A stretch of 18,379 bases of DNA, taken from contig CABSIA010000045.1 of assembly GCA_902477645.1 (NCBI GenBank), positions 1 to 18,379 on the forward strand, written 5' to 3'. Below the pieces are notes generated by a model. It did no database searches. It was not told the DNA's origin and saw only the letters and a list, made by a program, of their open reading frames with translations. The stretch comes from an uncultured Prevotella sp. (GTDB lineage Bacteria > Bacteroidota > Bacteroidia > Bacteroidales > Bacteroidaceae). Made by a program: the position numbers and the translations under genes. This document shows, in pieces, positions 1 through 6,003 of this stretch (positions are counted from its first letter, which is position 1; each line of letters opens with the position of its first letter).

Positions 1-427
1 GCCAGGAGTGAATCCAGTTTTTGTATGTGTTCCAGATAATGGTCTCTGAGGTTGGCCGTATAATCAGCTCTTCCTCAAGTTTTGCGGCAGGGTCTACCTG
101 TACGCTGTTGCCATCCTCGCTTGCCTTGAGTCTGTAGTGTGTCACTACGGCGCACTCTTTTGCAAAACCTTTTACGTGCTCTGCCTCGCGGCTAAGGAAC
201 GATTTCGGTATGAGCAATGGGAAGTAGGCGTTCTGCACACCTGTTTCCTTGAACATCTTGTCAAGCTGCTGCTGCATCTTCTCCCAGATAGCATAGCCAT
301 AAGGCTTAATGACCATGCATCCGCGCACGGCCGACTGCTCGGCAAGGTCTGCCTTCACAACCAGGTCGTTGTACCACTGGCTGTAGTTGTCGGCTCTTTT
401 TGTTAATTCTTTGAGTTCTTTTGCCAT
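1..427 (-). CDS. proS: Prolyl-tRNA synthetase, N-terminal part (cut by window edge)
   Basis: This class II aminoacyl-tRNA synthetase charges tRNA-Pro with proline in the cytoplasm. About 142 codons are visible, starting at ATG 427 (complement) with [20 protein letters not shown]; the rest runs off the left edge. The segment [10 protein letters not shown] (about residues 68-77), followed by [11 protein letters not shown] (about 121-131), is the characteristic motif 1/motif 2 region, where RPTSE contacts ATP and the prolyl-adenylate. The opening '[16 protein letters not shown]' is typical of the short, eukaryote/archaeal-like (type 3) ProRS, which lacks the bacterial editing insertion and is the form usual in Bacteroidetes. 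The leader is A-rich with no clear Shine-Dalgarno, and a -7 box lies about 105 bp upstream. The identification is firm; the ProRS type is inferred from the N-terminus only. Confidence 0.95.
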   Translation of the reverse strand, partial: MAKELKELTKRADNYSQWYNDLVVKADLAEQSAVRGCMVIKPYGYAIWEKMQQQLDKMFKETGVQNAYFPLLIPKSFLSREAEHVKGFAKECAVVTHYRLKASEDGNSVQVDPAAKLEEELIIRPTSETIIWNTYKNWIHSW

Positions 428-497
428 TATTTTATTTGTTTTATATATGTTTTATTGTTGTTTTAGGGAAAACCTATGCAATAATAGGGATATTCCC

Positions 498-529
498 CTT
501 GTGTAGAATTGATTAAATGCTTAATTTTG
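498..529 (+). promoter_or_regulatory. Candidate plus-strand promoter upstream of the OmpA-type lipoprotein gene
   Basis: The sequence CTTG at 498-501 is followed by a 20-bp spacer and TAATTTTG at 522-529. This fits the Bacteroidetes TTTG-N19-21-TAnnTTTG promoter well. Transcription would start near 536, giving a leader of about 110 nt before the gene at 647. A second box lies closer at 584-591; which one is used cannot be told from sequence. Confidence 0.5.
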
Positions 530-532
530 CCG

Positions 533-540
533 CAAAATTA
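533..540 (-). promoter_or_regulatory. -7 box of a candidate promoter for proS
   Basis: On the minus strand this reads TAATTTTG, a full match to the Bacteroidetes TAnnTTTG -7 element. No good TTTG -33 box lies 19-21 bp upstream. It forms one arm of a perfect inverted repeat with the plus-strand box at 522-529. Confidence 0.5.
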
Positions 541-583
541 CAAAAAAATGTTGGTATTAGACATATATTGCTGAAAAAAGAAT

Positions 584-591
584 TAACTTTG
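584..591 (+). promoter_or_regulatory. -7 box of a second candidate promoter for the OmpA-type lipoprotein gene
   Basis: TAACTTTG fits TAnnTTTG and is followed by GC, as often seen. The nearest TTG (568-570) is only 13 bp upstream, so the -33 element is weak or absent. Transcription would start near 598, giving a leader of about 50 nt. Confidence 0.5.
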
Positions 592-646
592 CAGACCTTT
601 AGGGGCAGAAATATAATGTTGAACTAAATTATAATTATCAAAAAGT

Positions 647-1321
647 ATGAAAAATCTTAAGATGATGACTGCTGGACTTTGCGTGTTGGCAGTTTGCAGT
701 TGTTCTACAAAAACAGGTACAGGAGCATTGATTGGAACAGGTGCGGGTACAGCACTGGGTGCCATTATTGGCAAGATTGCCGGCAACACAGCTGTTGGTG
801 CCGCTGTTGGTGCCGCTGTAGGTGCAGGTACAGGTGCCATTATTGGCAAGCACATGGACAAGGTTGCTGCTGAGGCTGCCAAAATTGAGAGTGCGAAAGT
901 TGAGGAGGTAACCGATGCTAACGGTCTGAAGGCTGTCAAGGTTACATTTGACTCAGGTCTGCTCTTCGCTACAAACAAGGCAACTCTGAATGCGGCTTCT
1001 AAGAATGACCTCAACAAGTTTGCCGCAATGCTGAAGAACAATACCGACTGTCATGTTGACGTTTACGGTCATACAGACTCAACAGGTAACGACAACATCA
1101 ACTTGCCATTAAGCAAGAACCGCGCACAGAGCGTTGTTGACTATCTCGTTAGCTGCGGTGTAAGCAATGGTCAGTTCCAGAATACCGTAGGTAAAGGTAG
1201 CGCAGAGCCTGTTGCCGACAATGGCACAGCATCTGGCCGTCAGGCCAACCGCCGTGTAGAGGTTTATCTCTATGCAAGCCAGGCCATGATTGACGCTGCC
1301 AATGCCGGTAACCTCGATTGA
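647..1321 (+). CDS. OmpA-family outer-membrane lipoprotein with glycine zipper (YiaD-like)
   Basis: This is a 224-residue lipoprotein that probably links the outer membrane to peptidoglycan. Residues 1-18 form a signal peptide ending in VCSC, so Cys19 would be lipidated. Residues 24-67 are very rich in Gly, Ala and Thr, with GxxxG-like spacing (GTGAGTALGAIIG, GAAVGAAVGAGTGAIIG), matching the glycine-zipper domain found before many OmpA domains. Residues 97-210 are an OmpA C-terminal domain. GHTDSTG (141-147) and LSKNRA (155-160) carry Asp144 and Arg159, the pair that binds diaminopimelate in this family, and GRQANRRVEV (197-206) is the usual end motif. It diverges from proS and precedes a peptidoglycan glycosyltransferase, so a cell-envelope role fits the context. 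The start at 647 places the signal peptide correctly. Paralogues are common, so no gene symbol is given. Confidence 0.92.
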   Translation: MKNLKMMTAGLCVLAVCSCSTKTGTGALIGTGAGTALGAIIGKIAGNTAVGAAVGAAVGAGTGAIIGKHMDKVAAEAAKIESAKVEEVTDANGLKAVKVTFDSGLLFATNKATLNAASKNDLNKFAAMLKNNTDCHVDVYGHTDSTGNDNINLPLSKNRAQSVVDYLVSCGVSNGQFQNTVGKGSAEPVADNGTASGRQANRRVEVYLYASQAMIDAANAGNLD

Positions 1322-1329
1322 TATTTTCA

Positions 1330-1440
1330 GTTGACAAGTGAACGAGTTGACGAGTTGACAAGTTGTTAGTTTTTTTGCATGCAAACTGCTATCTGGCAAC
1401 TTGTCAACTCGTCAACTCGTCAACTTGTTCACCCGTCAAC
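1330..1440. repeat. Inverted arrays of the 8-bp unit RRGTTGAC
   Basis: The left arm (1330-1365) holds about five head-to-tail 8-mers of the form (A/G)AGTTGAC, with one variant unit AAGTGAAC. The right arm (1397-1440) holds the same array in reverse complement with about six units, including the matching variant GGGTGAAC. The arms can pair over at least 22 bp around a loop of about 31 nt, which itself contains the palindrome TTTGCATGCAAA (1374-1385). The arms differ by exactly one 8-bp unit, which points to slippage. It fills almost the whole gap between the lipoprotein and the glycosyltransferase gene and could be transcribed as a long hairpin. No function is known to me. Confidence 0.85.
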
Positions 1441-1451
1441 TTAAAAATAAA

Positions 1452-2180
1452 ATGCTTGGAATACTTAAGAGATTCGTCAAGTGGGCTGTTGCGCTGTTTT
1501 TTGCAACAACAATTCTTTCTGTGGTGCTGTTTCGTTTTGTACCAGTCTTCATAACGCCTCTGATGGTTATAAGGTGTATAGAGACAGGCCACCTGACCTT
1601 TCATCATCATTGGGTACCGTTAGACGAGATGTCGCCCCACATGCCCGTGGCTGTGATGGCAAGCGAGGATGCGCGTTTCCTTCTGCACCATGGCTTCGAC
1701 TATGATGCCATAGGCAAGGCTGCGAGACGAAATATGCAGAATAAGGGAGGAAAGAAATTTGGCGCAAGTACAATCTCGCAGCAGACGGCAAAAAATGTGT
1801 TTCTGTGGCCAGGACGCTCATGGGTGAGAAAAGGGTTTGAGGTTTATTTCACGGCTCTCATCGAAATGATGTGGAGCAAGCAGAGAATAATGGAAGTATA
1901 CCTCAATTCTATTGAAATGGGCGACAGAATATACGGAGTCGATGCTGTGGCTGAGCAACATTTTGGAAAGAAGGCCTCGGAGCTGTCACGGAGCGAGTGC
2001 GCGCTCGTAGCGGCCACGCTGCCCAATCCGCGAATATACAGCTCAAAGTCGCCAAGTCCCTATATGCGCAAACGCCAACGGAGCATTTGTGCCAACATGA
2101 GGTTCATACCGTCGTTCCCGAAAGAAGGCGAGGACTACGACCCGAATACGGCTTCGGGAGGAGTGTATCATAAAAAATAA
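1452..2180 (+). CDS. mtgA: Monofunctional biosynthetic peptidoglycan glycosyltransferase (GT51)
   Basis: This 242-residue enzyme polymerises lipid II into glycan strands at the outer face of the inner membrane. Residues about 12-31 form one transmembrane anchor. The GT51 signature follows: SEDARFLLHHGFD (71-83), where Glu72 is the catalytic base; GASTISQQTAKN (about 102-113); and MEVYLNSIEMG, holding the second conserved acidic region. The later part, GKKASELSRSECALVAATLPNPRIY, is typical for the family. There is no transpeptidase domain, so it is the monofunctional type. I chose ATG 1452 because the in-frame ATG at 1401 lies inside the RRGTTGAC repeat and would add 17 residues of repeat-encoded sequence. 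It is followed after 96 bp by uvrD on the same strand and may be co-transcribed with it. Confidence 0.95.
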   Translation: MLGILKRFVKWAVALFFATTILSVVLFRFVPVFITPLMVIRCIETGHLTFHHHWVPLDEMSPHMPVAVMASEDARFLLHHGFDYDAIGKAARRNMQNKGGKKFGASTISQQTAKNVFLWPGRSWVRKGFEVYFTALIEMMWSKQRIMEVYLNSIEMGDRIYGVDAVAEQHFGKKASELSRSECALVAATLPNPRIYSSKSPSPYMRKRQRSICANMRFIPSFPKEGEDYDPNTASGGVYHKK

Positions 2181-2184
2181 AAAT

Positions 2185-2223
2185 AGCCTCACCGCCGCCA
2201 CCTCTCCAAAAGAGAGGGGAGTA
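2185..2223 (-). repeat. Palindromic GC-rich intergenic repeat, copy 1 (inverted)
   Basis: Read on the minus strand, this element has a stem CCTCTC / GAGAGG around a TTTTG loop, then a G-rich tail ending GTGAGGCT. It matches copy 2 at 2297-2339, in opposite orientation, at roughly 80% by eye. The stem differs by a compensatory pair (T-A here, C-G in copy 2). It resembles the CCCCTCCC-TTTT-GGGGAGGGG repeats scattered through many Bacteroidetes genomes. Confidence 0.8.
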
Positions 2224-2276
2224 ATTGCCCTAATGGATGAATTTTACAATAATAAAAAACAAATAATAAATAACAA

Positions 2277-4832
2277 ATGCCAAATCCTACAAGTCATACT
2301 ACTCCCCTCCCTTTTGGGGAGGGGGCAGGGGGAGAGGCTGCAATTCTCTCACAACTAAACGAGTCGCAGCGCCAGGCCGTTGAGTGGCTCAACGGTCCGC
2401 AACTTGTCATCGCAGGCGCAGGCTCGGGTAAAACCAGGGTACTGACATACAAGATAGCATACCTCATAGCACGTGGCATGCAGCCATGGTGCATCCTAGC
2501 ACTTACGTTTACAAACAAGGCTGCACGGGAGATGAAAGAGCGCATAGCCGGACTTGTAGGCGCAGAGTCTGCACAAAGGCTGAATATGGGTACCTTTCAT
2601 TCTGTTTTTGCACGCATTCTTAGGACTGAGGCTCAATACCTTGGTTACAGCCCGCAGTTCACAATATACGATGAGACAGACTCACGCTCGCTGCTGAAAA
2701 ATATTGTCAAGGAAATGAAACTTGACGATAAGCTCTATAAACCCGCAACCGTACACAAGCACATATCGTTTGCCAAAAACAAGCTGGCATCGCCCGAGGC
2801 TTATGCCACAGACCCTTACAACGCTGAGCGTGACGCAAAGGCCGGCATTGAGAAAACAGCCGATATATATAGGGTTTATCAGCAACGGCTTATGCAGGCA
2901 AACGCCATGGACTTCGACGACCTGTTGATGCTTACCCACCGTCTGTTTTCTGAAAACGAGGCTGTCAGACGGAAATATGCGGAAAGATATGAGTATATCC
3001 TTGTTGATGAGTACCAGGACACAAACTATGCGCAGCAGCGGATTTTAACGCTCCTCACACGTGAGAATCCGCATATCTGTGTGGTTGGTGACGACTATCA
3101 GAGCATCTATGCCTTCCGTGGCGCAAATATCGACAATATTTTGGGTTTTCAGAGGCAATATACAGAGGCGAGGATGTTTAAGCTTGAGCGCAACTACCGT
3201 TCTACACAAAATATTGTTGAGGCAGCGAACAGCATAATGCAGAATAATCGCCGTCAGATACCTAAGAGGGTATATAGTGAGAACGAGACTGGCGACAAAG
3301 TAACTGTAGTTGAGGCTTACTCCGACAAAGAGGAGGCTGTTGTGGTATGCAATTCCATCAAGAAGACTATGAAGCGTGAGGGACTGCAATATTCTGATTT
3401 CGCAATTCTTTACCGTGCCAACGCCCTGAGCCGCGGCTTTGAGGAGGAGCTGAGAAAACAGAACATACCTTATACCATCTTCGGCGGACAGAGCTTTTAT
3501 CAGCGCAAGGAGATAAAAGACCTTATGGCATATTTCCGTCTCGTTGCCAACCCCAACGACGAGGAGGCATTCCGGCGGATTGTCAATTATCCTGCACGGG
3601 GAATTGGCAACACCACAATTCAGAAACTTGCCGCAGCCTCTGTAGACAATGGTGTGGGTTTCTGGAAACTTCTTGAGAATCCCGCAGCCTACGATATGGG
3701 CATCAGTAAGGGTACACTCGGAAAGCTCCTGAATTTCAAGGCTCTCATTGACAGTTTTGTTGTCGAGAGCGCCACTACCGACGCTTACACTCTCGGCGGG
3801 GATATTCTGAAGCACAGCGGCATACTGCAAGACCTTGCCGCCGACTCTTCTGACGAGGGAGAGGCGCGGCGTGACAACATCGACACATTTATCTCGTCAA
3901 TTCACGATTTCGTAGAGACACAGCGCGAGGAGGGCAGGGAAGGCTCTGTTTACCTTGCCGATTTTCTGCAGGAAGTGTCGCTGCTCACAGATCTCGACAG
4001 CAGCGACGATGCACAGAGCCGCGTGTCACTAATGACGGTGCATGCGGCAAAAGGTCTGGAGTTCAACACCGTTTTCATAGTAGGTGTGGAGAACAACATT
4101 TTCCCAAGCCTGATGAGCATGGATTCTCCTCGTGGGATTGAGGAAGAGCGAAGGCTTATGTATGTCGCCATGACACGTGCCGGGAAGCATTGCACCATAA
4201 CCTATGTGAAGAGCCGTTTCCGTTACGGGCGTGTGGAATACATGGAGCCAAGCATGTTTATACGTGAGATCGACTCAAGGCTGCTGACTGTAAACACCCA
4301 GTCGGCACAGGTGGCAACGGGAAATTCATGGGGCAGAAAACAGTCGTTTGGCGACAACTGGCGAGAGACGGACTTTGAGATAGACAAACCTTATTGTGGC
4401 GCAGCTGGCTGGGATCGCAATTCGCCACGTTGGGGCAGAGGTATGCAGAACAGCCGTCCTGTTGCCGACCGTTTTGTTGCTGACTCTAAGCCGAAACTTA
4501 CAAGCGGTCATCGCCCGGAAGCGGCTGTGGATCCGTTCTCTGATGGTTTCAAACAGCTTATAGCCTCAAAGGGCGGCAACTTAAAACGTGTTTCTGAGGT
4601 CATGACAAATGGTGGCCGCCAGATGCCGTTGTCGTTTGTTCCCCAGTCCGTAGGCACTGATACTTCTTCCAATCTTCGTGTAGGCAATGTCATCGAACAC
4701 ATGCGCTTTGGCGTTGGCAAGGTTGTCAATATAGAGGGAAAGGGCGAAAACACCAAGGCTACCGTCAGTTTCGAGAATGTCGGCACCAAGCAGCTTCTGC
4801 TGAAATTTGCGAAGTTTAAGATAATTAGTTAA
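2277..4832 (+). CDS. uvrD: UvrD/PcrA-type superfamily 1 DNA helicase
   Basis: This 851-residue 3'-5' ATP-dependent DNA helicase should act in nucleotide-excision and mismatch repair and in clearing replication obstacles. All SF1A motifs are present: I (Walker A) GAGSGKT at 47-53, II VDEYQDTN at 243-250, III VVGDDYQSIYAFRGA from 269, IV LERNYRST at 303-310, V TVHAAKGLEF at 587-596, and VI EEERRLMYVAMTRA at 622-635. Residues after about 640 form a linker, then a Tudor-like C-terminus (VGNVIEHMRFGVGKV onward) as in PcrA, where it binds RNA polymerase. ATG 2277 is the only usable start: no ATG, GTG or TTG lies in frame between it and the conserved NESQRQAVEW. As a result the first 21 residues are largely encoded by a palindromic repeat. 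UvrD and PcrA cannot be told apart with certainty. Confidence 0.95.
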   Translation: MPNPTSHTTPLPFGEGAGGEAAILSQLNESQRQAVEWLNGPQLVIAGAGSGKTRVLTYKIAYLIARGMQPWCILALTFTNKAAREMKERIAGLVGAESAQRLNMGTFHSVFARILRTEAQYLGYSPQFTIYDETDSRSLLKNIVKEMKLDDKLYKPATVHKHISFAKNKLASPEAYATDPYNAERDAKAGIEKTADIYRVYQQRLMQANAMDFDDLLMLTHRLFSENEAVRRKYAERYEYILVDEYQDTNYAQQRILTLLTRENPHICVVGDDYQSIYAFRGANIDNILGFQRQYTEARMFKLERNYRSTQNIVEAANSIMQNNRRQIPKRVYSENETGDKVTVVEAYSDKEEAVVVCNSIKKTMKREGLQYSDFAILYRANALSRGFEEELRKQNIPYTIFGGQSFYQRKEIKDLMAYFRLVANPNDEEAFRRIVNYPARGIGNTTIQKLAAASVDNGVGFWKLLENPAAYDMGISKGTLGKLLNFKALIDSFVVESATTDAYTLGGDILKHSGILQDLAADSSDEGEARRDNIDTFISSIHDFVETQREEGREGSVYLADFLQEVSLLTDLDSSDDAQSRVSLMTVHAAKGLEFNTVFIVGVENNIFPSLMSMDSPRGIEEERRLMYVAMTRAGKHCTITYVKSRFRYGRVEYMEPSMFIREIDSRLLTVNTQSAQVATGNSWGRKQSFGDNWRETDFEIDKPYCGAAGWDRNSPRWGRGMQNSRPVADRFVADSKPKLTSGHRPEAAVDPFSDGFKQLIASKGGNLKRVSEVMTNGGRQMPLSFVPQSVGTDTSSNLRVGNVIEHMRFGVGKVVNIEGKGENTKATVSFENVGTKQLLLKFAKFKIIS
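2297..2339 (+). repeat. Palindromic GC-rich repeat, copy 2, inside the uvrD reading frame
   Basis: The stem is CCTCCC / GGGAGG around TTTTG, followed by a G-rich tail ending GAGAGGCT. It is the inverted partner of copy 1 at 2185-2223, 73 bp away. It lies wholly within the 5' end of the helicase ORF and is read in frame as about residues 7-21 (TTPLPFGEGAGGEA). Confidence 0.85.
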
Positions 4833-4902
4833 TTCATAATTCTTAATTCATAATTGGCAGGCACCTTGTGTATGCTTATGGAATAATTATGCATTATGAA
4901 TT
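4829..4902. repeat. Inverted AT-rich repeat of AATTCATAATT type
   Basis: Two direct copies of AATTCATAATT (4831-4841 and 4845-4855) begin just at the uvrD stop codon. An inverted, slightly diverged copy, AATTATGCATTATGAATT, lies at 4885-4902. The arms can pair across a spacer of about 30 nt. This motif is common between genes in Bacteroidetes. It has no T-tract and so does not look like an intrinsic terminator. Confidence 0.7.
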
Positions 4903-4939
4903 GCAATAAATAATAATTAAAAACTAAAAACTAAACAAA

Positions 4940-5368
4940 ATGAAAAGCGATCCAAAACAGTGCCTTTACTGCACAAACAATGAAACCCTGCACGATCTCA
5001 TGATAGAGGTTGCACACCTTAGTTGCTCACGTGTATTTATTTTTAAGGAGCAGACCTATCACGGCCGTTGCCTTGTGAGCTACGACGGGCATGTCGACGA
5101 CATCAACCTGCTGTCAGACGAACAGCGCAACGCATTTATGAGCGATGTAGTACGCACTACACGTGCGATGCAGAAAATATTCAATCCCGACAAAATCAAC
5201 TATGGTGCATATTCTGACACCTTGTCGCATTTGCATTTTCATCTCATTCCGAAATATCAGGGTGGTCCCGACTTCGGCGGCGTGTTCCAGATGAACCCCA
5301 AGCAGGTTTATCTCACAGATGCCGAATATCAGGAAATGGCAGAGAAGCTAAGAGCGGAGCTTCTGTAA
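4940..5368 (+). CDS. HIT-family (histidine triad) nucleotide hydrolase
   Basis: This 142-residue cytoplasmic protein belongs to the HIT superfamily, whose members hydrolyse or transfer nucleotides from phosphoramidates or dinucleoside polyphosphates. The signature H-x-H-x-H is plain at residues 97-101 (HLHFHLIP), with His99 expected to be the nucleophile. The N-terminal CLYC (8-11) could be half of a zinc site, as in some HIT proteins, but I see no matching second cysteine pair, so zinc binding is uncertain. The length is normal for a single-domain member. The gene follows uvrD by 107 bp on the same strand and ends before a strong hairpin terminator. The leader AAACTAAACAAAATG is A-rich, as usual here. 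The exact substrate cannot be read from sequence. Confidence 0.9.
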   Translation: MKSDPKQCLYCTNNETLHDLMIEVAHLSCSRVFIFKEQTYHGRCLVSYDGHVDDINLLSDEQRNAFMSDVVRTTRAMQKIFNPDKINYGAYSDTLSHLHFHLIPKYQGGPDFGGVFQMNPKQVYLTDAEYQEMAEKLRAELL

Positions 5369-5386
5369 TAAAATACTAAAAGATAA

Positions 5387-5428
5387 CAAAAGGGCGTATT
5401 ATTCATTTTTGAATAATACGCCCTTTTG
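5387..5428 (+). terminator. Intrinsic terminator after the HIT gene
   Basis: A perfect 19-bp stem (5387-5405 with 5410-5428) closes a 4-nt TTTT loop, with TTTTG at the 3' end of the stem. It begins 18 bp after the stop codon. The stem also starts CAAAA, so it may work in both directions. Confidence 0.85.
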
Positions 5429-5465
5429 TTTGATATCGTCATAATATTTGTTCTGAGACAATAAA

Positions 5466-5498
5466 AAGAGTGCGTCATACTTGGTATGACGCACTCTT
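5466..5498 (-). terminator. Intrinsic terminator after the DTTVA-repeat lipoprotein gene
   Basis: A perfect 15-bp stem (5466-5480 with 5484-5498) encloses a 3-nt loop. On the minus strand it is followed by CTTTTTATTG, a T-tract. It lies 31 bp past the stop codon of the small minus-strand gene. Confidence 0.85.
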
Positions 5499-5529
5499 AA
5501 CTCTCATTTTTTCATTCGAGCGGTTGCAA

Positions 5530-5697
5530 TTACTCAGCAACAGTTGTGTCAGCAACAGTTGTGTCAGCAACAGTTGTGTCAACAACAGCTGTGTCAACTG
5601 TAGTAGTGTCGTTCTCAACAGGAGCCTGAGCCTTGTCACCACATGATGCGAAAGAGATTGCAGCCATAGCTACGAACATAAAAACTAATTTCTTCAT
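5530..5697 (-). CDS. Small lipoprotein with DTTVA repeats, 55 residues
   Basis: The gene begins at ATG 5697 (complement) and encodes a protein starting MKKLVFMFVAMAAISFASCG. Residues 1-18 form a lipoprotein signal peptide with lipobox FASC, so Cys19 is the likely lipidated residue. The mature chain is only about 37 residues, acidic, and ends in tandem DTTVA pentapeptides (DTAVV, then DTTVA three times, final E). At DNA level this is a 15-bp tandem repeat. A good promoter lies upstream (5751-5780) and an intrinsic terminator downstream, so it is a complete single-gene unit. Small Thr/Val/Asp-rich lipoproteins of this kind are frequent in Prevotella and Bacteroides, but I know of no function. 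The gene is easy to overlook because of its size. Confidence 0.88.
   Translation of the reverse strand: MKKLVFMFVAMAAISFASCGDKAQAPVENDTTTVDTAVVDTTVADTTVADTTVAE
5535..5609. repeat. 15-bp tandem repeat (five units) inside the small lipoprotein gene
   Basis: CAGCAACAGTTGTGT occurs three times exactly (5535-5549, 5550-5564, 5565-5579), followed by the variants CAACAACAGCTGTGT (5580-5594) and CAACTGTAGTAGTGT (5595-5609). The unit length keeps the frame, so the number of units can change without breaking the protein. Confidence 0.95.
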
Positions 5698-5750
5698 TTT
5701 TCTTTGCTTTTTTAAATCTGTAAAACAATCATTTGTTTATTAAAACGATG

Positions 5751-5780
5751 CAAAGGTAATGCTTTTTTTGATAACTCAAA
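5751..5780 (-). promoter_or_regulatory. Promoter of the small DTTVA lipoprotein gene
   Basis: Minus strand: TTTG (5780-5777), an 18-bp spacer, and TACCTTTG (5758-5751). This is close to the Bacteroidetes -33/-7 consensus. Transcription would start near 5744, giving a leader of about 47 nt. Confidence 0.75.
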
Positions 5781-6003
5781 CTATTTTTAGAGATTTTTTT
5801 TTGCGATTTTTGTAACCTTTTTGTAAAGTGTTGATATATTGATGTTTACAGACTGCTAATGAATGTTAAAGTTTTGGGTGTCTTGATTGTGGGCGTAAAC
5901 AATGCCAAAAAGTTGTTTTTAGCTTTCTGCTTTTGTGGGGATTTTTTGTGGGTTCATCTGATATTTATAGTAATCAAATTTCGGATGAGCCCACAAAATT
6001 TTG
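5781..6003. other. Gene-free stretch between the small lipoprotein promoter and the Crp-like gene
   Basis: I find no convincing coding sequence here. The stretch is AT-rich near 5781-5860. The short plus-strand ORF beginning at 5859 overlaps the Crp-like gene on the other strand and has no family likeness. At its right end is an imperfect inverted repeat with 18-nt arms (5944-5961 and 5981-5998, TTTTGTGGGTTCATC...GATGAGCCCACAAAA). It lies just past the stop codon of the minus-strand Crp-like gene and may end its transcript, although there is no T-tract on that strand. Two wobble pairs make it more stable as plus-strand RNA. Confidence 0.5.

Noticed and set aside
583..1041. Minus-strand ORF of 152 codons within the OmpA-type gene
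   Set aside because: It is the shadow of the Gly/Ala-rich coding sequence (Pro/Ala/Val-rich antisense) and has no start context or family likeness.
1401..1451. Longer mtgA form starting at ATG 1401 (MSTRQLVNLF...)
   Set aside because: The extra 17 residues are encoded by the RRGTTGAC repeat and do not resemble the family; ATG 1452 directly precedes the membrane anchor.
3045..3830. Minus-strand ORF of 261 codons within uvrD
   Set aside because: It is long, but the plus strand there encodes conserved helicase motifs III and IV and the 2B region; this is an antisense shadow.
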